Shown here piece by piece: positions 1 through 25,490 of a stretch of DNA of 64,000 nucleotides; position 1 is the stretch's first letter, and each line of letters starts with the position of its first letter. Both the position numbers and the translations under genes were made by a program. Source of the DNA: Certhia americana (taxonomy: Eukaryota; Chordata; Aves; Passeriformes; Certhiidae); the NCBI GenBank assembly GCA_018697195.1, contig JAGMWU010000036.1:324115-388114 (forward strand), in the 5' to 3' direction. The notes beneath the pieces are model-generated. The model had not been told where the DNA came from and did no database searches. It was given only the letters and a program-made list of their open reading frames with translations.

Positions 1-540
1 GAGCGGCCCCAAGGAGAATCAAAACTCGCAAAAAAACGACGGAATGTTACGAAATAAAAACCCGCATCGAGAGTATCACTGCAATAAGGAAACCACACCC
101 CCCTGCGTAAATACAGCAAAATATATCCCCCACTTCAATTAGCTCTTAAACCCCAATTGAAATAGCCCCAAACCCATTGAAATACGCCCCACAAACCCAT
201 TAGAAACTACGCCGCAAACCCGGCCCCTTGAAATAGTCCCAACCCTTGAAATAGCCCCAAAAACCAGATTGAAATAGCCCCATAAAACCACTGACGCAGC
301 CAAAGAACAGCTCAGTGATCCTCCCCACAAAGCCCCCCGCAATAACACCACTTAAAGATAAAACCCCTACATCTGCCAAAATCAGCCCCAAACTCCCACC
401 TAAACAGCCCCAAAAAACCTACCCAAATATCCCCTCAAAATCACCCCTAAAAATCACCTAAAGAGCTCCTCCAACCCCACTAAAACAGCCCTAAACCCCC
501 TAAATAGCCCCAAAACACTCCAGGAGCCCAGACCCGCTCC
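1..540. repeat. A/C-rich degenerate tandem repeat, intergenic
   Basis: No exon is visible here. From about 100 to 520 the plus strand is a loose tandem array of short A/C-rich words, such as 'ttgaaatagcccc' and 'taaacagcccc', at a rough spacing of 20-25 bases with many substitutions and indels. It lies just beyond the EMC1 poly(A) signal. In mammals UBR4 is the next gene on this side, but nothing recognisable as UBR4 is present. The exact period was judged by eye. Confidence 0.55.
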
Positions 541-552
541 CTGCTCCGCAGC

Positions 553-558
553 TTTATT
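553..558 (-). terminator. EMC1: EMC1 poly(A) signal candidate
   Basis: The plus strand reads TTTATT, which is AATAAA on the EMC1 strand, about 745 bases after the EMC1 stop codon. The 3' UTR would cover roughly 535-1300. No other canonical AATAAA on this strand was seen between the stop and this point. Confidence 0.55.
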
Positions 559-1300
559 TTGAGATCTGGACACTGGTGGGGACAGGGGGGACACAGCCAC
601 TCCCAGGGGAGAAACTCGTTGCCAAACTGGATCTTAACAATAAAAATCCACGGAGTTCAGAGCTGTGATCCCCAAGGAAAATACTGAGAGGGCTCCTCCC
701 CCTGAACCACCTCACCTTAACCCCAAACGCTGAACACACACACAAAAAAAAAAAAAGCAGGAAAGTTTAGAAACAAACGGGAAGGAACTGATGTTGTCAT
801 AATAAATAAAGAACATGGAGAGGCTTTAGGTTCAAATTCTTCCCACTGCTCTGCAGCTTCTCAGTGGCTCCACGGGGGCCATTTCCCAGACACACACCCA
901 ATTCCCAACATTTTTCCTAAGGAAATCACCCAAGGTCTCTTCCTCACACCAGGAGCTCCTTACATCTCCTCTCTGCCAGATGTGGAGCACAGCTGGCACC
1001 AAGGGAGAGCCCAGAATGAGCAGGACACACATCTCGAGTATTCACTTCACCAACATCAGGGGGACACTGATTTGGGGGCTTTAAGGGATGTTTGGGACCT
1101 TCTTTTTCAGTCAGAACAGACTAAAAATGTCTCTGTTTTTCATCTCTTCCGTTTCTTCTCACACGTGGGCAGTGGGGGTTTTGTTCCACCAGCAGCTTTT
1201 CCTCCCAAATATCTTCCAGCCAAATGGAACAGAGGTGTTTGGATCCATGCCTCGGGGGGGGCCTGGAGCCCAGCCCAGCTCTCTCCAGGCTGAGCCTCCC

Positions 1301-11877
<10,577 letters not shown>

Positions 11878-12063
11878 GACAGCGGCCGCGGTGCCGGGGG
11901 GGGCCTTCAGCACCGCGGGGCTGCCCGCGCTGCCGCCTGCGCTGCCGCCTGCGCTGGGAAAGCGCCTCAGCGCCGCGGGGAGCGCGCAGGCAGCGCGCCG
12001 GGCAGCCCCGGCCGCTCCCGGCAGCCCGCGCGCGGCCGCGGGGCCTCGGAGCACGGCTGAGCC
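11878..12063. promoter_or_regulatory. EMC1/MRTO4 bidirectional CpG-island promoter (first copy)
   Basis: This is 186 bases of very GC-rich, CpG-dense sequence between the EMC1 start (minus) and the MRTO4 start (plus). No TATA box is visible. It contains a 12-base direct repeat ('gctgccgcctgc' twice, about 11939-11962) that is single in the second copy at 17037-17211. The head-to-head arrangement matches the mammalian locus. Transcription start sites cannot be placed from sequence. Confidence 0.7.
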
Positions 12064-13270
12064 ATGCCCCCAGTCCAAGCTGGGGACCGGAAAGGTGTGA
12101 GCGGGGCCTGAGGCCGGCGCTGCCCCGCACAGCCCCTGCACACCCCATCACTGTCCGCTTCCCTATCCTTCCCCTTCTCCGCATTTTGCATTTCTAGACG
12201 CCCATCCATCGTCCCATCCCTCTCCCTTCCCTTCCCCATCCCCGGCTCCTTCCCCCATCCCCGGCTCCTTCCCCTCCCCGGCCCTTTCCCCTCCCCGGCT
12301 CCTTCCCATCCCCGGCTCCTTCCCATCCCCCGGCCCCTTCCCACCCCGGCTCTTCCCCATCCCCCGGCTCCTTCCATCCCCCGACCCCGTCCCCATCCCC
12401 CGGCTCCTTCCCCATCCCAGCCCTTCCCCATCTTCATCCTTTCTCCGCCACTTCCCCCTGCCGATCCTGTTCTCCACAACCCTCCTTCCCTTTCCCGTCC
12501 TTCCTTCTCCATTTCCATCCCGTCCGCTCCCCTGACGCTCTCTCCGTTCCGGTCCCCCGCAGTGTCCCTGAGCGGACAACCCCGCAAGGGTCTGCAGGCC
12601 AAGCAGGCTCTGATCGTCCGAGGTGATTCTGCCGCCCCGGCCCCTCCTCCCCTCCCCTCTCCCCGTTCCCCCGTGCCCATCCCGTCCCGTAACGCTTTCC
12701 CCGCACTGCGGCGCTTGTGTGGACACCTACAAGTTACATCTTCGCTTCTCTGTTGGCCAACTGATGAACGAACAAGCTTAAAGATGTGCGGAACGCCTGA
12801 AGCCAGCGGGGGCAGGGGGTGCTGAGGGTGGGGAGGAGTCCCAGGGGTGAGCTCCATGGCGACATCCCCTCCTCCTCCTCCTGCCCCTCCTCCTCCTCCT
12901 GGTGCTGCCCTGGGAGGATCTTCTCGGAAGAACAAGTGGTGATGGTGGCGTCGTGTGGTTCAGAGCCGAGCAGCGGTAAAGGATAACATGCCACGGTGCG
13001 TGCTGGGGCTCCTCTGGGTTTCCTCAAAGCTTCACCTTGCCCATTCCACCCTGAATCACATCCTGGGGACACTGTTCTGTGGGTTTCTAACTGAACCCAT
13101 CCAGTCCGCCACAAGGTCGGTTGTGAGTGGAGCGTGCCGCTACTGAGCGTGCAGGTGAGTTCCTGATGTTCCCCAATCCCCATGGATGCGCCTTCTTCCA
13201 GGTCAGCAAACCACCTGAGAGGGGAGGTGGGTCTCTCTTCACCAACCGCACCAGGGACAGTGGATGAGTA
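12064..13270 (+). pseudogene. MRTO4: Degraded duplicate of MRTO4 exons 1-5 (assembly copy)
   Basis: All five exons of the 5' half of MRTO4 can be recognised: exon 1 12064-12094, exon 2 about 12563-12620, exon 3 about 12703-12806, exon 4 about 12910-12990, exon 5 about 13204-13265. Single-base insertions and deletions break the frame in every one. For example, exon 3 has extra T's inside the words for YKYIF and VANM. Introns and flanks carry the same kind of errors and match 17240-18744 throughout. This is best read as an unpolished contig end covering the real gene at 17212-19824, not as a genuine pseudogene. Confidence 0.85.
12225..12425. repeat. MRTO4 intron 1 minisatellite, shorter copy
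   Basis: A CT-rich array with an 18-base unit of the form 'ccccatccccggctcctt' covers about 200 bases. It corresponds to 17270-17615, which is about 145 bases longer. The difference may be allelic or a long-read error. Confidence 0.75.
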
Positions 13271-13424
13271 CGTATAGCCTTGCACAGCCTTTTTGGTGCC
13301 TTAATCCCACACTCCCTGTCTGCTTTCTTCCCCTTCCCTTTCCCTTTCGCTGCTATCCTTTAGCGCAGGAGTGTTCTCACAGGCCTTTTTCCACTATGTC
13401 ACCATTCGTGCAACGCAGGGTGGA

Positions 13425-13544
13425 ATCACGGAAGGGTTTTTGTGGTGGGATGGACCTTAAAACTCCATCTCATTCCACCCGTTGGCACTTCCAGTATGCA
13501 AGGCAGCCACACCGTCTCTGAGTAAAAAACACCAGATTCCCCCC
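13425..13544 (-). mobile_element. CR1 fragment at the gap edge (duplicate copy)
   Basis: This is the same CR1 piece as at about 18610-18810, with extra bases. The contig stops inside it, where the N run begins. Confidence 0.6.
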
Positions 13545-14092
13545 NNNNNNNNNNNNNNNNNNNNNNNNNNNNNNNNNNNNNNNNNNNNNNNNNNNNNNNN
13601 NNNNNNNNNNNNNNNNNNNNNNNNNNNNNNNNNNNNNNNNNNNNNNNNNNNNNNNNNNNNNNNNNNNNNNNNNNNNNNNNNNNNNNNNNNNNNNNNNNNN
13701 NNNNNNNNNNNNNNNNNNNNNNNNNNNNNNNNNNNNNNNNNNNNNNNNNNNNNNNNNNNNNNNNNNNNNNNNNNNNNNNNNNNNNNNNNNNNNNNNNNNN
13801 NNNNNNNNNNNNNNNNNNNNNNNNNNNNNNNNNNNNNNNNNNNNNNNNNNNNNNNNNNNNNNNNNNNNNNNNNNNNNNNNNNNNNNNNNNNNNNNNNNNN
13901 NNNNNNNNNNNNNNNNNNNNNNNNNNNNNNNNNNNNNNNNNNNNNNNNNNNNNNNNNNNNNNNNNNNNNNNNNNNNNNNNNNNNNNNNNNNNNNNNNNNN
14001 NNNNNNNNNNNNNNNNNNNNNNNNNNNNNNNNNNNNNNNNNNNNNNNNNNNNNNNNNNNNNNNNNNNNNNNNNNNNNNNNNNNNNNNNNNNN
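13545..14092. other. Assembly gap (548 N)
   Basis: A run of 548 undetermined bases. The length is not a round placeholder, so it was probably an estimated gap size. The flanks are two copies of one locus (9039-13544 and 14093-18744), so the true gap may be zero and the contigs should overlap. Any reading frame that crosses this stretch is meaningless. Confidence 0.98.
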
Positions 14093-17036
14093 GGATGTTC
14101 AGCTGCCCCATCCCGGACATCTGTCCTCGGGTACCTGCTGGATATGTCCCCCCGGAGAGTGCTGAAGCAGCCCTGTTTGTATTGAAGCATGGAGCAAGTG
14201 GCTTGGACAGCTGCAGGCAGAACTGAGTCCGGTGAGGCACTGGTCACACTGGCTGAGTGGCCAAGATCCTGGCCTGGAAGTCATCTGCAAACTCCCCGCT
14301 CCAGGACTGAAGGGGAGACAAGCACCTAAGCTGGGGGAGTCGTCCTTCACTGAGAACCAACACTTCCTTTCCTCGCAGCATCAGGGGGACATGGCAGAGC
14401 AGGGAAGGCTGAGGCTCCACTGGAGCCAAGTTCAGAGACTCAATCCAGAAGGAGTAACAGACAAAAGCTTTCCCACCCTTCCATCCATTTACGCAGGTCA
14501 GACCCCCCCCTCCAGTCACTCCCCAGTTTCACCGCCAGAACTGGGGAACCAATTCCTAACTGGAACCAGACCATCCGTCAGGCAAGGATTACAGGAATGT
14601 TCCTGGCCAGCAGCAGCTCTCACCTGCAGTGGGGATGTGCCTCATTGTCCTGCTCCGTGTCCAGGGCCACAGACGTGCAGCGAGCGTGCAGCCGTGTCAC
14701 ACCACCCATTAGACAGCCTCAACCCAGCCACGCCACAGGAAACCCTAGCAGGGCCCCCAGCCACGGGCTGCCGACCCTCGCCTGCCACAGTAGACAGCCA
14801 GGGCTCAGCAGGACACAGCCCCCACAAAATTAGAAGCAACCTCACGTGTCACACAACAGCAAATTTTAATCAATTATTTACATACGCCACATAGAAAAAC
14901 TACCTGTCAGCGTGAGGGTTATTGGTATAATTTTTGACTAACAGCTGCCGAATCGAGTGCCAACCTTGACTTTCAGGCATTCAGCCATGAATCCCTGGTT
15001 TGAGGGAATGCCTCATGGAAAGGGAGTTCTCGGTAGCAACAACATTGATTCCTCTGCCACCACACACAGGGTTTGGAAGGCACATTTGTTCACTCAAATC
15101 AGCATTTTGGCTGTCCGCTAACCTGTTTTGTGATTTCGTCCATCTTCTATGTTGAATGTCCGCAAGAGGTTTCAGGTGGCTGGTGGGGAACGATGGTCCC
15201 AGTAAAAAACCACCACCCCAACCACATGGGTGACTCCAGTCCCCCGGGAGATGACAGCACTGGTACTGTTGCTGCTCACTGCAACAGGCAGCAAGGTGAA
15301 GCATCATCCTACTCACACTGCTGTTTGCAGAAGCACAAGGAGGGCACCCCTCCTTTCCCTCTGCCCATGCCAAGGTTCCATTTCTCCTTAGAGTGTTTCA
15401 CCTTTCTGCAGTGTTTCCACCACCGCACTTCTGGGCCCGTATGGACACAAGTAATGCGAGACAGGGCTGGCCTTCTTCAGCACTGCACATACTTCCTGCC
15501 TCAAGGGAGCCCCACCAGGGGCAGCCCCCTGGAAACGATCACAGGCAGAGGAATTAGGGAAGATTATTTTTCCCTATTTTACCCTGGGGGAAGGGCCTGA
15601 GAACTTGGAGCGCTGAAGGATCTGGCAAAGGCTCAGCCTGGAGAAAATGAGGCTCAGTGGGGGCCCTCTTGGCTCTGCGACAACTCGGAGGAAACTCGCG
15701 CTGAACAGAGGGACATGGAGCCGAGGGGTCAGGCTCGCTTCCCAGAACAGGCCCAGGACAAGGGGAAATGGCCCTCAAGCTGTGCATGTCAGGCTCAGTT
15801 GGACAGCAAGAGGAATCAATTCACCATGGAAATGCTGTCCGGCATTGGCAGGGGGGCTGCTCAGAGAGGTTTGTGAGTGCCTATCCTGGATGTGTCCAGG
15901 AAGGAGTGGACATGGCACTCGTGCTCTTGGCTGGGACAAGGTGGGGAATTGGTCACAGCCCTGGGTTTCGATGGTCTGGGAGGGTTTTTCCAACCTCAGT
16001 GATTCTGGGATTCTCTTGCAAGATCAGAATTCATAAAGAATGTCACAGGCAAAATTTGTTTTAGGAAACTTTACATCTGACTAATCTTTCCTCATACAAT
16101 GCAAGTCACCAAGCCGAGTCATGAAACCCCTTTTTTCCTTCCATACAAGCAGCACTGCAGGAGGAAAAACCCGGGCTGACGAAATCCCACCTGCCAGTGT
16201 CCCCACAGGGAGGTCGCCAGTTCAAACCCCCAATGTTGGTCCTCCCAGGAACGCAGAAATTCGTCCGCATTGACGACAGTGATGGCATCTGGAGAGGAGA
16301 GGGATGAACACAGAGGGAAAACAAAAAAGGGATGGGTTCTACAGTCCAGCCCAGCGACTCTAACTTTCCATTCTCATTCCAGGAGCCCAGCCAGCCCCGT
16401 AATGCCCCTTACCCTGCCCATTTATCAGCATCGTGCCTCGATGGCTCCTCCGGGTCCCTGTCCACGTGGCGCCACACTGCAACACACAGGCCCAGGAGAA
16501 GGGCTTTTATCCCACAAAGTCGCTTCTGTAGTATTGTGTTTTGACCCTGGACTGCTCACGAGCCTAGCCCTCATACAGGGCCTCTGACCTGTCCTGCTCA
16601 CATACCCTCCCCGCCGCCAAGGCCCCATAGCAGCTTTACTTCCGGAGGAACAAACCGCACCACCGCATTAGAAACCCTCGCACCCATAGGCGGCCGCACT
16701 CTACGGATTTTCACCGCTTCCCCCACCCCCCGGCGATTCATGGGCGGCACCACGTCTCCTCGGTGGCCACGACGAGCTTCTTTCGAGCCTTGCGAGGCCT
16801 CCAAGGAGGCGAACTTGAGCTTGCCCTACCTTACTGCTGCCTCCCTGCGCGAGGGAACGGAGCGCCGGTGATATGGGACCGGGGCGGGAGGCGGACAACC
16901 CAACCCCGCCGGGACCCCCCGGAAGCTCACTCCAGTCGTAACTTTTCCCACTTGTGTCCTCATATACACGGTGGTCAAGGCAGCAGCACCAGAACCGGCA
17001 GCAGCCCAGCGTGCAGCGCCCGCGGCCCGCCGCCAT
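14093..17036 (-). pseudogene. EMC1: Degraded duplicate of EMC1 exons 1-8 (assembly copy)
   Basis: This matches 9039-11877 from end to end, introns included. Recognisable exon remnants: exon 8 about 14135-14305, exon 7 about 14615-14785, exon 6 about 15130-15290, exon 5 about 15400-15535, exon 4 about 16195-16290, exon 3 about 16425-16475, exon 2 about 16720-16855, exon 1 about 16935-17036. Indels every few tens of bases destroy all frames. The error type (small insertions and deletions spread evenly over exons and introns) is typical of uncorrected long-read sequence, not of decay under mutation. The first exon has one PVLVLL-type 18-base unit where the intact copy has two. Confidence 0.87.
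15585..16025 (+). mobile_element. CR1 copy inside the duplicated EMC1 segment
   Basis: This is the same insertion as 10472-10885 with scattered indels. It is a second view of one element, not an independent insertion. Confidence 0.75.
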
Positions 17037-17211
17037 GACAGCGGCCGCCGGTGCCCTTGGGGCCTTCTGCACAGCGGGGCTTGCCCGCGCTGCCGCTGCG
17101 CGGGGAAGCGCCGTCAGCGCCGCGGTGATCGCGCAGGCAGCGCGCGGGGCCAGCCCGGCCGCTCCGGCATCCCCGCGCGCGCCTGCGGGGCCTCGGAGCA
17201 CGGCTGGAGCC
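17037..17211. promoter_or_regulatory. EMC1/MRTO4 bidirectional promoter (second copy, next to intact MRTO4)
   Basis: A GC-rich 175-base interval equivalent to 11878-12063. It has one copy of the 12-base repeat instead of two, plus several small differences. It is the copy physically adjacent to the readable MRTO4. Confidence 0.65.
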
Positions 17212-19824
17212 ATGCCCAAGTCAAAGCGGGACCGGAAGTAGGGAGCGGGAGCCCAGAGCCGGCGCGTGCCCTTCCCCATCCCTCGACCCCTTCCCCATCC
17301 CCGGCCCCTTCCCCATCCCCGGCCCCTTCCCCGTCCCTCGGCTCCTTCCCCGTCCCCTTCCCCATCCCCTGTCCCCTTCCCCATCCCCTGTCCCCTTCCC
17401 CATCCCCTGTCCCCTTCCCCATCCCCTGTCCCCTTCCCCGTCCCCTGTCCCCTTCCCCATCCCTCGACCCCTTCCCCATCCCTCGACCCCTTCCCCATCC
17501 CCGGCCCCTTCCCCATCCCTCGGCCCCTTCCCCATCCCTCGGCCCCTTCCCCATCCCTCGGCTCCTTCCCCATCCCCGGCCCCTTCCCCATCCCCGGCCC
17601 CTTCCCCATCTCTCATTCCTTTCTCCGCCACTGTCCCCCTGCCCGTCCTGTTCTCCACACCCCTCCCCGTTCCCTTTCCCGTCCTTCATTCCCATTTCCA
17701 TCCCGGTCGCTCCCCTGACGCTCTCTCCGTTCCGTTCCCCGCAGTGTCCCTGACGCGGACACCCCGCAAGGGGCTGCAGGCCAAGCAGGCGCTGATCACC
17801 GAGGTGAGTCTGGCCCGGCACCGGGCCCCTCTCCCCTCTCCCTCTCCCCGTTCCCCCCGTGCCCATCCCAGTCCCGGTAACGGTTTCCCCGCAGCTGCGG
17901 CGCTGTGTGGACACCTACAAGTACATCTTCGTCTTCTCTGTGGCCAACATGAGGAACAACAAGCTGAAAGATGTGCGGAACGCCTGGAAGCACAGCAGGT
18001 GGGCAGGGGGTGCTGCAGGGTGGGGAGGATGTCCCAGGGGGTGAGCTCCAGGGCTGACATCCTCCTCCTCCTGCGCCTCCTCCTCCTCCTGGTGCTGCTC
18101 CTGGGCAGGATCTTCTTCGGGAAGAACAAGGTGATGATGGTGGCGCTGGGTCGGGAGCCGAGCAGCGAGTACAAGGAGAACCTGCACAAGGTGCGTGCTG
18201 GGGGCTCCTCGGAGTGTCCTAAAGCTTCACCTGGCACCTTCCACACCCTGGAATAACATCCTGGGGACACTGTTCTGTGGGTGTTCTAACTGAGCCCATC
18301 CAGGTCCTGCCACAAAGGGTCTGTTGTGAGTGGAGCTGTGCAGGACTGAGCCGTGCAGGTGAGTTCCTGATGCTCCCCAATCCCCATGGATGCTCCTTTC
18401 TTCCAGGTCAGCAAACACCTGAGAGGGGAGGTGGGGCTGCTCTTCACCAACCGCACCAGGGACGAGGTGGATGAGTAAGTAGCAGTCTGGCACAGCCTTT
18501 TTGTTGCCATTAATCCAACACTCCCTGCTGCTTCCCTTTCCCTTTCTCTTTCTGCTGCTTCCCTTTAGAGCAGGGACGGTCTCACAGCCTTTTTCCACCT
18601 ATGTCAGCCATTCCTGCAACAGCAGGGTGGAATCACGGAAGGGTTTGGGTTGGGATGGACCTTAAAACTCATCTCATTCCACCCCGTTGGACACTTCCAG
18701 GGATGCAAGGGCAGCCACAACCTCTCTGAGTAACACCAGATCCTAGGGCAGGCTGTGCCCCAGTCCCTCTCTCAGCCCAGGAGTGTTCCTCCACCAGCTG
18801 AAGCTCCTGTTGCCCATCTCTGTCCCAGGTGGTTCTCCAAATTCCGGGAGCTGGACTTTGCCCGTGCTGGGAACAAGGCACCCTACGGGGTGAGCCTGGA
18901 CACGGGGCCCCTGGAGCAGTTCCCTCACTCCATGGAGCCACAGCTGCGCCAGCTGGGGCTGCCCACGGCGCTGAAGAAAGGTACAGCAGGGCTGGGAGGG
19001 CAGCTCCAGGGTTTGTCTGGGCACGTGGGATCTCTCCTGGAGAAGGTTAAATACAGAGCAGGATTTAGGTCTGGAGAAAACCTGAGGGACAGCTTTCTCC
19101 TGTTGTGCTGGGGCTAGAACTCCTTATGTCCTTCTGCTGTTGTTCCCAAACTCGTGTCAAAGGCTGAGTAAAACCACCAGATTTCTTTTTTTTCCCATCC
19201 TTTTCCAGTGGAAACAACTGGGATTAACCCACTCAGGAACCAGGTGTGGGGTTTTAGAGCTGATCTCACCCATCTCCTTAGGGTGCACTGATATTGCATG
19301 GGAAGGTGTCAGCTCCAAGGGGTGGTGTTGGAGGGAATCCTGGCTCTGCCCCCCACATTCCAGGGAGTTCCCAGTGCCTGGGAGCTGATTTCCAGGGGTT
19401 TTGCTCTGCAGGAGTGGTGACGCTGCTTTCAGATTATGAAGTGTGCAAGGAAGGGGATGTTCTCACCCCAGAACAGGCCCGTGTGCTGGTGAGTAACACA
19501 GTATGACACAAAATAACTAACAATTAATTAACACGATTTCTAAAACTCAGCAGCAGTTATTTTGCTTCCTGCTTTGCTCCACTTCCCGCCTGGAAGCAGA
19601 ATTTACTGTTGCTGGGCACAGAGACAGTAAAACAGGAATGACAGATTTGTGTCCTCTTGTAGAAACTCTTTGGCTACGAGATGGCAGAGTTTAAAGTCAC
19701 CATGAAGTTTCTGTGGAATTCTGAGACAGGAGACTTCCAGAAGCTTGTGGGAGACACAGCAGAGGAGGAGGAAGAAGAGGATAATGATGATGATGATGAT
19801 GATGATGGCAGCAATGAGGACTAA
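17212..19824 (+). CDS. MRTO4: MRTO4, pre-60S ribosome assembly factor (8 exons)
   Basis: MRTO4 (yeast Mrt4) is a nucleolar paralogue of stalk protein P0/uL10. It holds the stalk site on pre-60S particles until P0 replaces it. Exons: 17212-about 17239, 17745-17803, 17895-17998, 18109-18190, 18407-18474, 18829-18980, 19412-19488, 19663-19824. With exon 1 taken as 28 nt the product is 243 residues (human 239 by memory). It starts MPKSKRDRK and contains the core words [20 protein letters not shown] and LLFTNRT, followed by [18 protein letters not shown]. The C-terminus is acidic: a Glu run, then seven Asp encoded by seven consecutive GAT codons. The exon 1 donor is damaged here: the bases read 'cggaagtaggg', while the first copy (12080-12100) gives a good 'aaag|gtgtga' junction that joins in frame to exon 2. 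The other introns are GT-AG and in phase. Confidence 0.93.
17270..17615. repeat. MRTO4: 18-bp CT-rich minisatellite, MRTO4 intron 1
   Basis: About 19 tandem units of the form 'ccccatccccggcccctt' with variants such as 'ccccatcccctgtcccct'. Because 18 is a multiple of 3 it produces long spurious frames on both strands (Pro/Ser-rich on plus, Gly/Lys-rich on minus). The array fills most of intron 1, close to the promoter. Confidence 0.88.
18610..18810 (-). mobile_element. CR1 LINE fragment in MRTO4 intron 5
   Basis: The reverse-strand CR1 3' end ('aatcacggaagggtttgggt', 'cattccaccccgttggacac') is followed by more of the element. It is antisense to MRTO4 and ends close to the exon 6 acceptor at 18828. 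Confidence 0.65.
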
Positions 19825-20149
19825 CAGCTTGGACACCAGACAGTTCTATTTTAGGCACAAAAAGAGGAGGATATTTCTCTTCCCTGGGTGCACCTGGACT
19901 GGGATGATCTTTGTACAAAATGACCTAACTATGCTTTTTTTTATATTTATATAAATATCTATGTGAAACTCCAGATGGTTTTTACTGCTGGTGTATCCTG
20001 GGATCTGAGGAAATGGCATCTCAAACACAAAAACTGGGCAGGAAGGGTGAAAATGTAATGGAACTTTGATACAACACAAAGGGAAAGATGCTGAGGGTTT
20101 GTTATTCTGACACAGAAAAAGATACTTAGCTCAATCCTTGGAATTTTAC

Positions 20150-20325
20150 CTTATCCCTGGAAGTGTCCAGGGCCAGGCTGGATGAGGCTTGGAGCACCCT
20201 GGGATAGTGGAAGGTGTCCCTTCCCATGGCAGGGGGGTGGAAAAAGATGAGATTTAAGGACCATCCAACCCAAACCATCTTGAAATTCTGCTATTCAAAG
20301 TCCTCAAGTGCTGCCAAAGAGATAC
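20150..20325 (+). mobile_element. CR1 LINE 3' fragment between MRTO4 and AKR7A2
   Basis: It contains the CR1 words 'gaagtgtccagggccaggct', 'ggaaggtgtcccttcccatg' and 'ccatccaacccaaaccatct'. It lies in what is probably MRTO4 3' UTR or the space between the two convergent genes. Confidence 0.78.
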
Positions 20326-20372
20326 TGGGTTCCAAGCACAGGTCAGAGATGGGGTCTGCACTAGAAAGAAGT

Positions 20373-20378
20373 TTTATT
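20373..20378 (-). terminator. AKR7A2: AKR7A2 poly(A) signal candidate
   Basis: TTTATT on plus is AATAAA on the AKR7A2 strand, 264 bases after its stop codon, giving a short 3' UTR of about 290 bases. Confidence 0.55.
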
Positions 20379-20405
20379 CTTGTATGTAATTATTTAAGAT
20401 TTCAC

Positions 20406-20411
20406 ATTAAA
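20406..20411 (+). terminator. MRTO4: Possible MRTO4 poly(A) signal (ATTAAA)
   Basis: ATTAAA lies 582 bases after the MRTO4 stop. If used, the MRTO4 transcript would overlap the AKR7A2 transcript end by some tens of bases. A weaker TATAAA at about 19950 is an alternative that would avoid overlap. Confidence 0.35.
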
Positions 20412-20641
20412 GCAGAACAGGGGCCTTCACCTTGTTAACGTGTTCATTTTCCTGATCAGCTGCACCCTGAATCAATGGGATGTGCTGGAGGAGCTGAGGA
20501 GCTGGGAGGGAGGGCTAAGGCACAGGTGTGGATCCTACAAAGCTTCACTGATTCAGGAAAAACCTCCAGCTCTCCAGGCGTGGATCAGAGGGCAGGATGG
20601 GCAGTACCTCTCCCAAGCCTGTCCAGGTATCCCAGCCTTCC

Positions 20642-25020
<4,379 letters not shown>

Positions 25021-25094
25021 AATAAAGTTCCGAACCGCGTCGGTGTGGAGGCGAGTGTCGGTGCTGCGAAAACAGCTTGGGTTGGATCTCGGCT

Positions 25095-25290
25095 TCTTTT
25101 ATTTAATCTTCCCCCTCACACCCGTTTGTGTTTTGGTTTGGGTTTTTTTTCTCCTTCTTTTCTTCTTCGTCTCTTTTTCTTCTTCTTTTATTTTTTTCCC
25201 CTTCTTTTCCTTCTATTATTTTTCCCTTCCCCCCTTCTTTTCCTCCTTATTTCTTCTTTATTTCTTCTTCTTTCATTTCTTCTGATTCTC
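25095..25290 (+). repeat. Long polypyrimidine (CT) tract
   Basis: Nearly 200 bases of almost pure T and C ('ttcttcttcgtctctttttc' and similar) in the 5' UTR intron of SLC66A1. Frames through it encode only Phe, Leu and Ser runs and are not genes. Confidence 0.8.
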
Positions 25291-25490
25291 CTTTGAGGCC
25301 AAACCCTGCCAGGCTGGCAGCAAACCCAGCGCCAATAAAGGTGTATTATCCACTAACAATCCATTTTTCCAACATGAACCAACACCCGGGAAAGCCCAGC
25401 CCTGTCCCTCACTCAGATCTGTCGTTCCCCAATGATATTAAATTTTCCCTGTGTTATTCCTTTTTTTCCCAGCGTTATCCCAGCGGTTCC

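Noticed and set aside
13426..14247. Frames of 227-273 codons crossing 13545-14092
   Set aside because: They read through undetermined bases and have no coding content.
12064..17036. A genuine recent tandem duplication producing MRTO4 and EMC1 pseudogenes
   Set aside because: The indel pattern is uniform over exons and introns, and quality falls toward the gap from both sides, with intact halves only on the outer sides. Unmerged contig ends explain this better.
16701..17914. Long Gly/Lys-rich (minus) and Pro/Ser-rich (plus) open frames around MRTO4 intron 1
   Set aside because: They are produced by the 18-bp CT-rich minisatellite and the GC-rich promoter; the real MRTO4 and EMC1 exons lie in other frames.
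25128..25490. An N-terminal extension of SLC66A1 upstream of 25491, rich in Phe, Ser and Leu
   Set aside because: It translates a polypyrimidine tract that ends in a splice acceptor at 25471-25472; the family N-terminus and a good ATG context support 25491.
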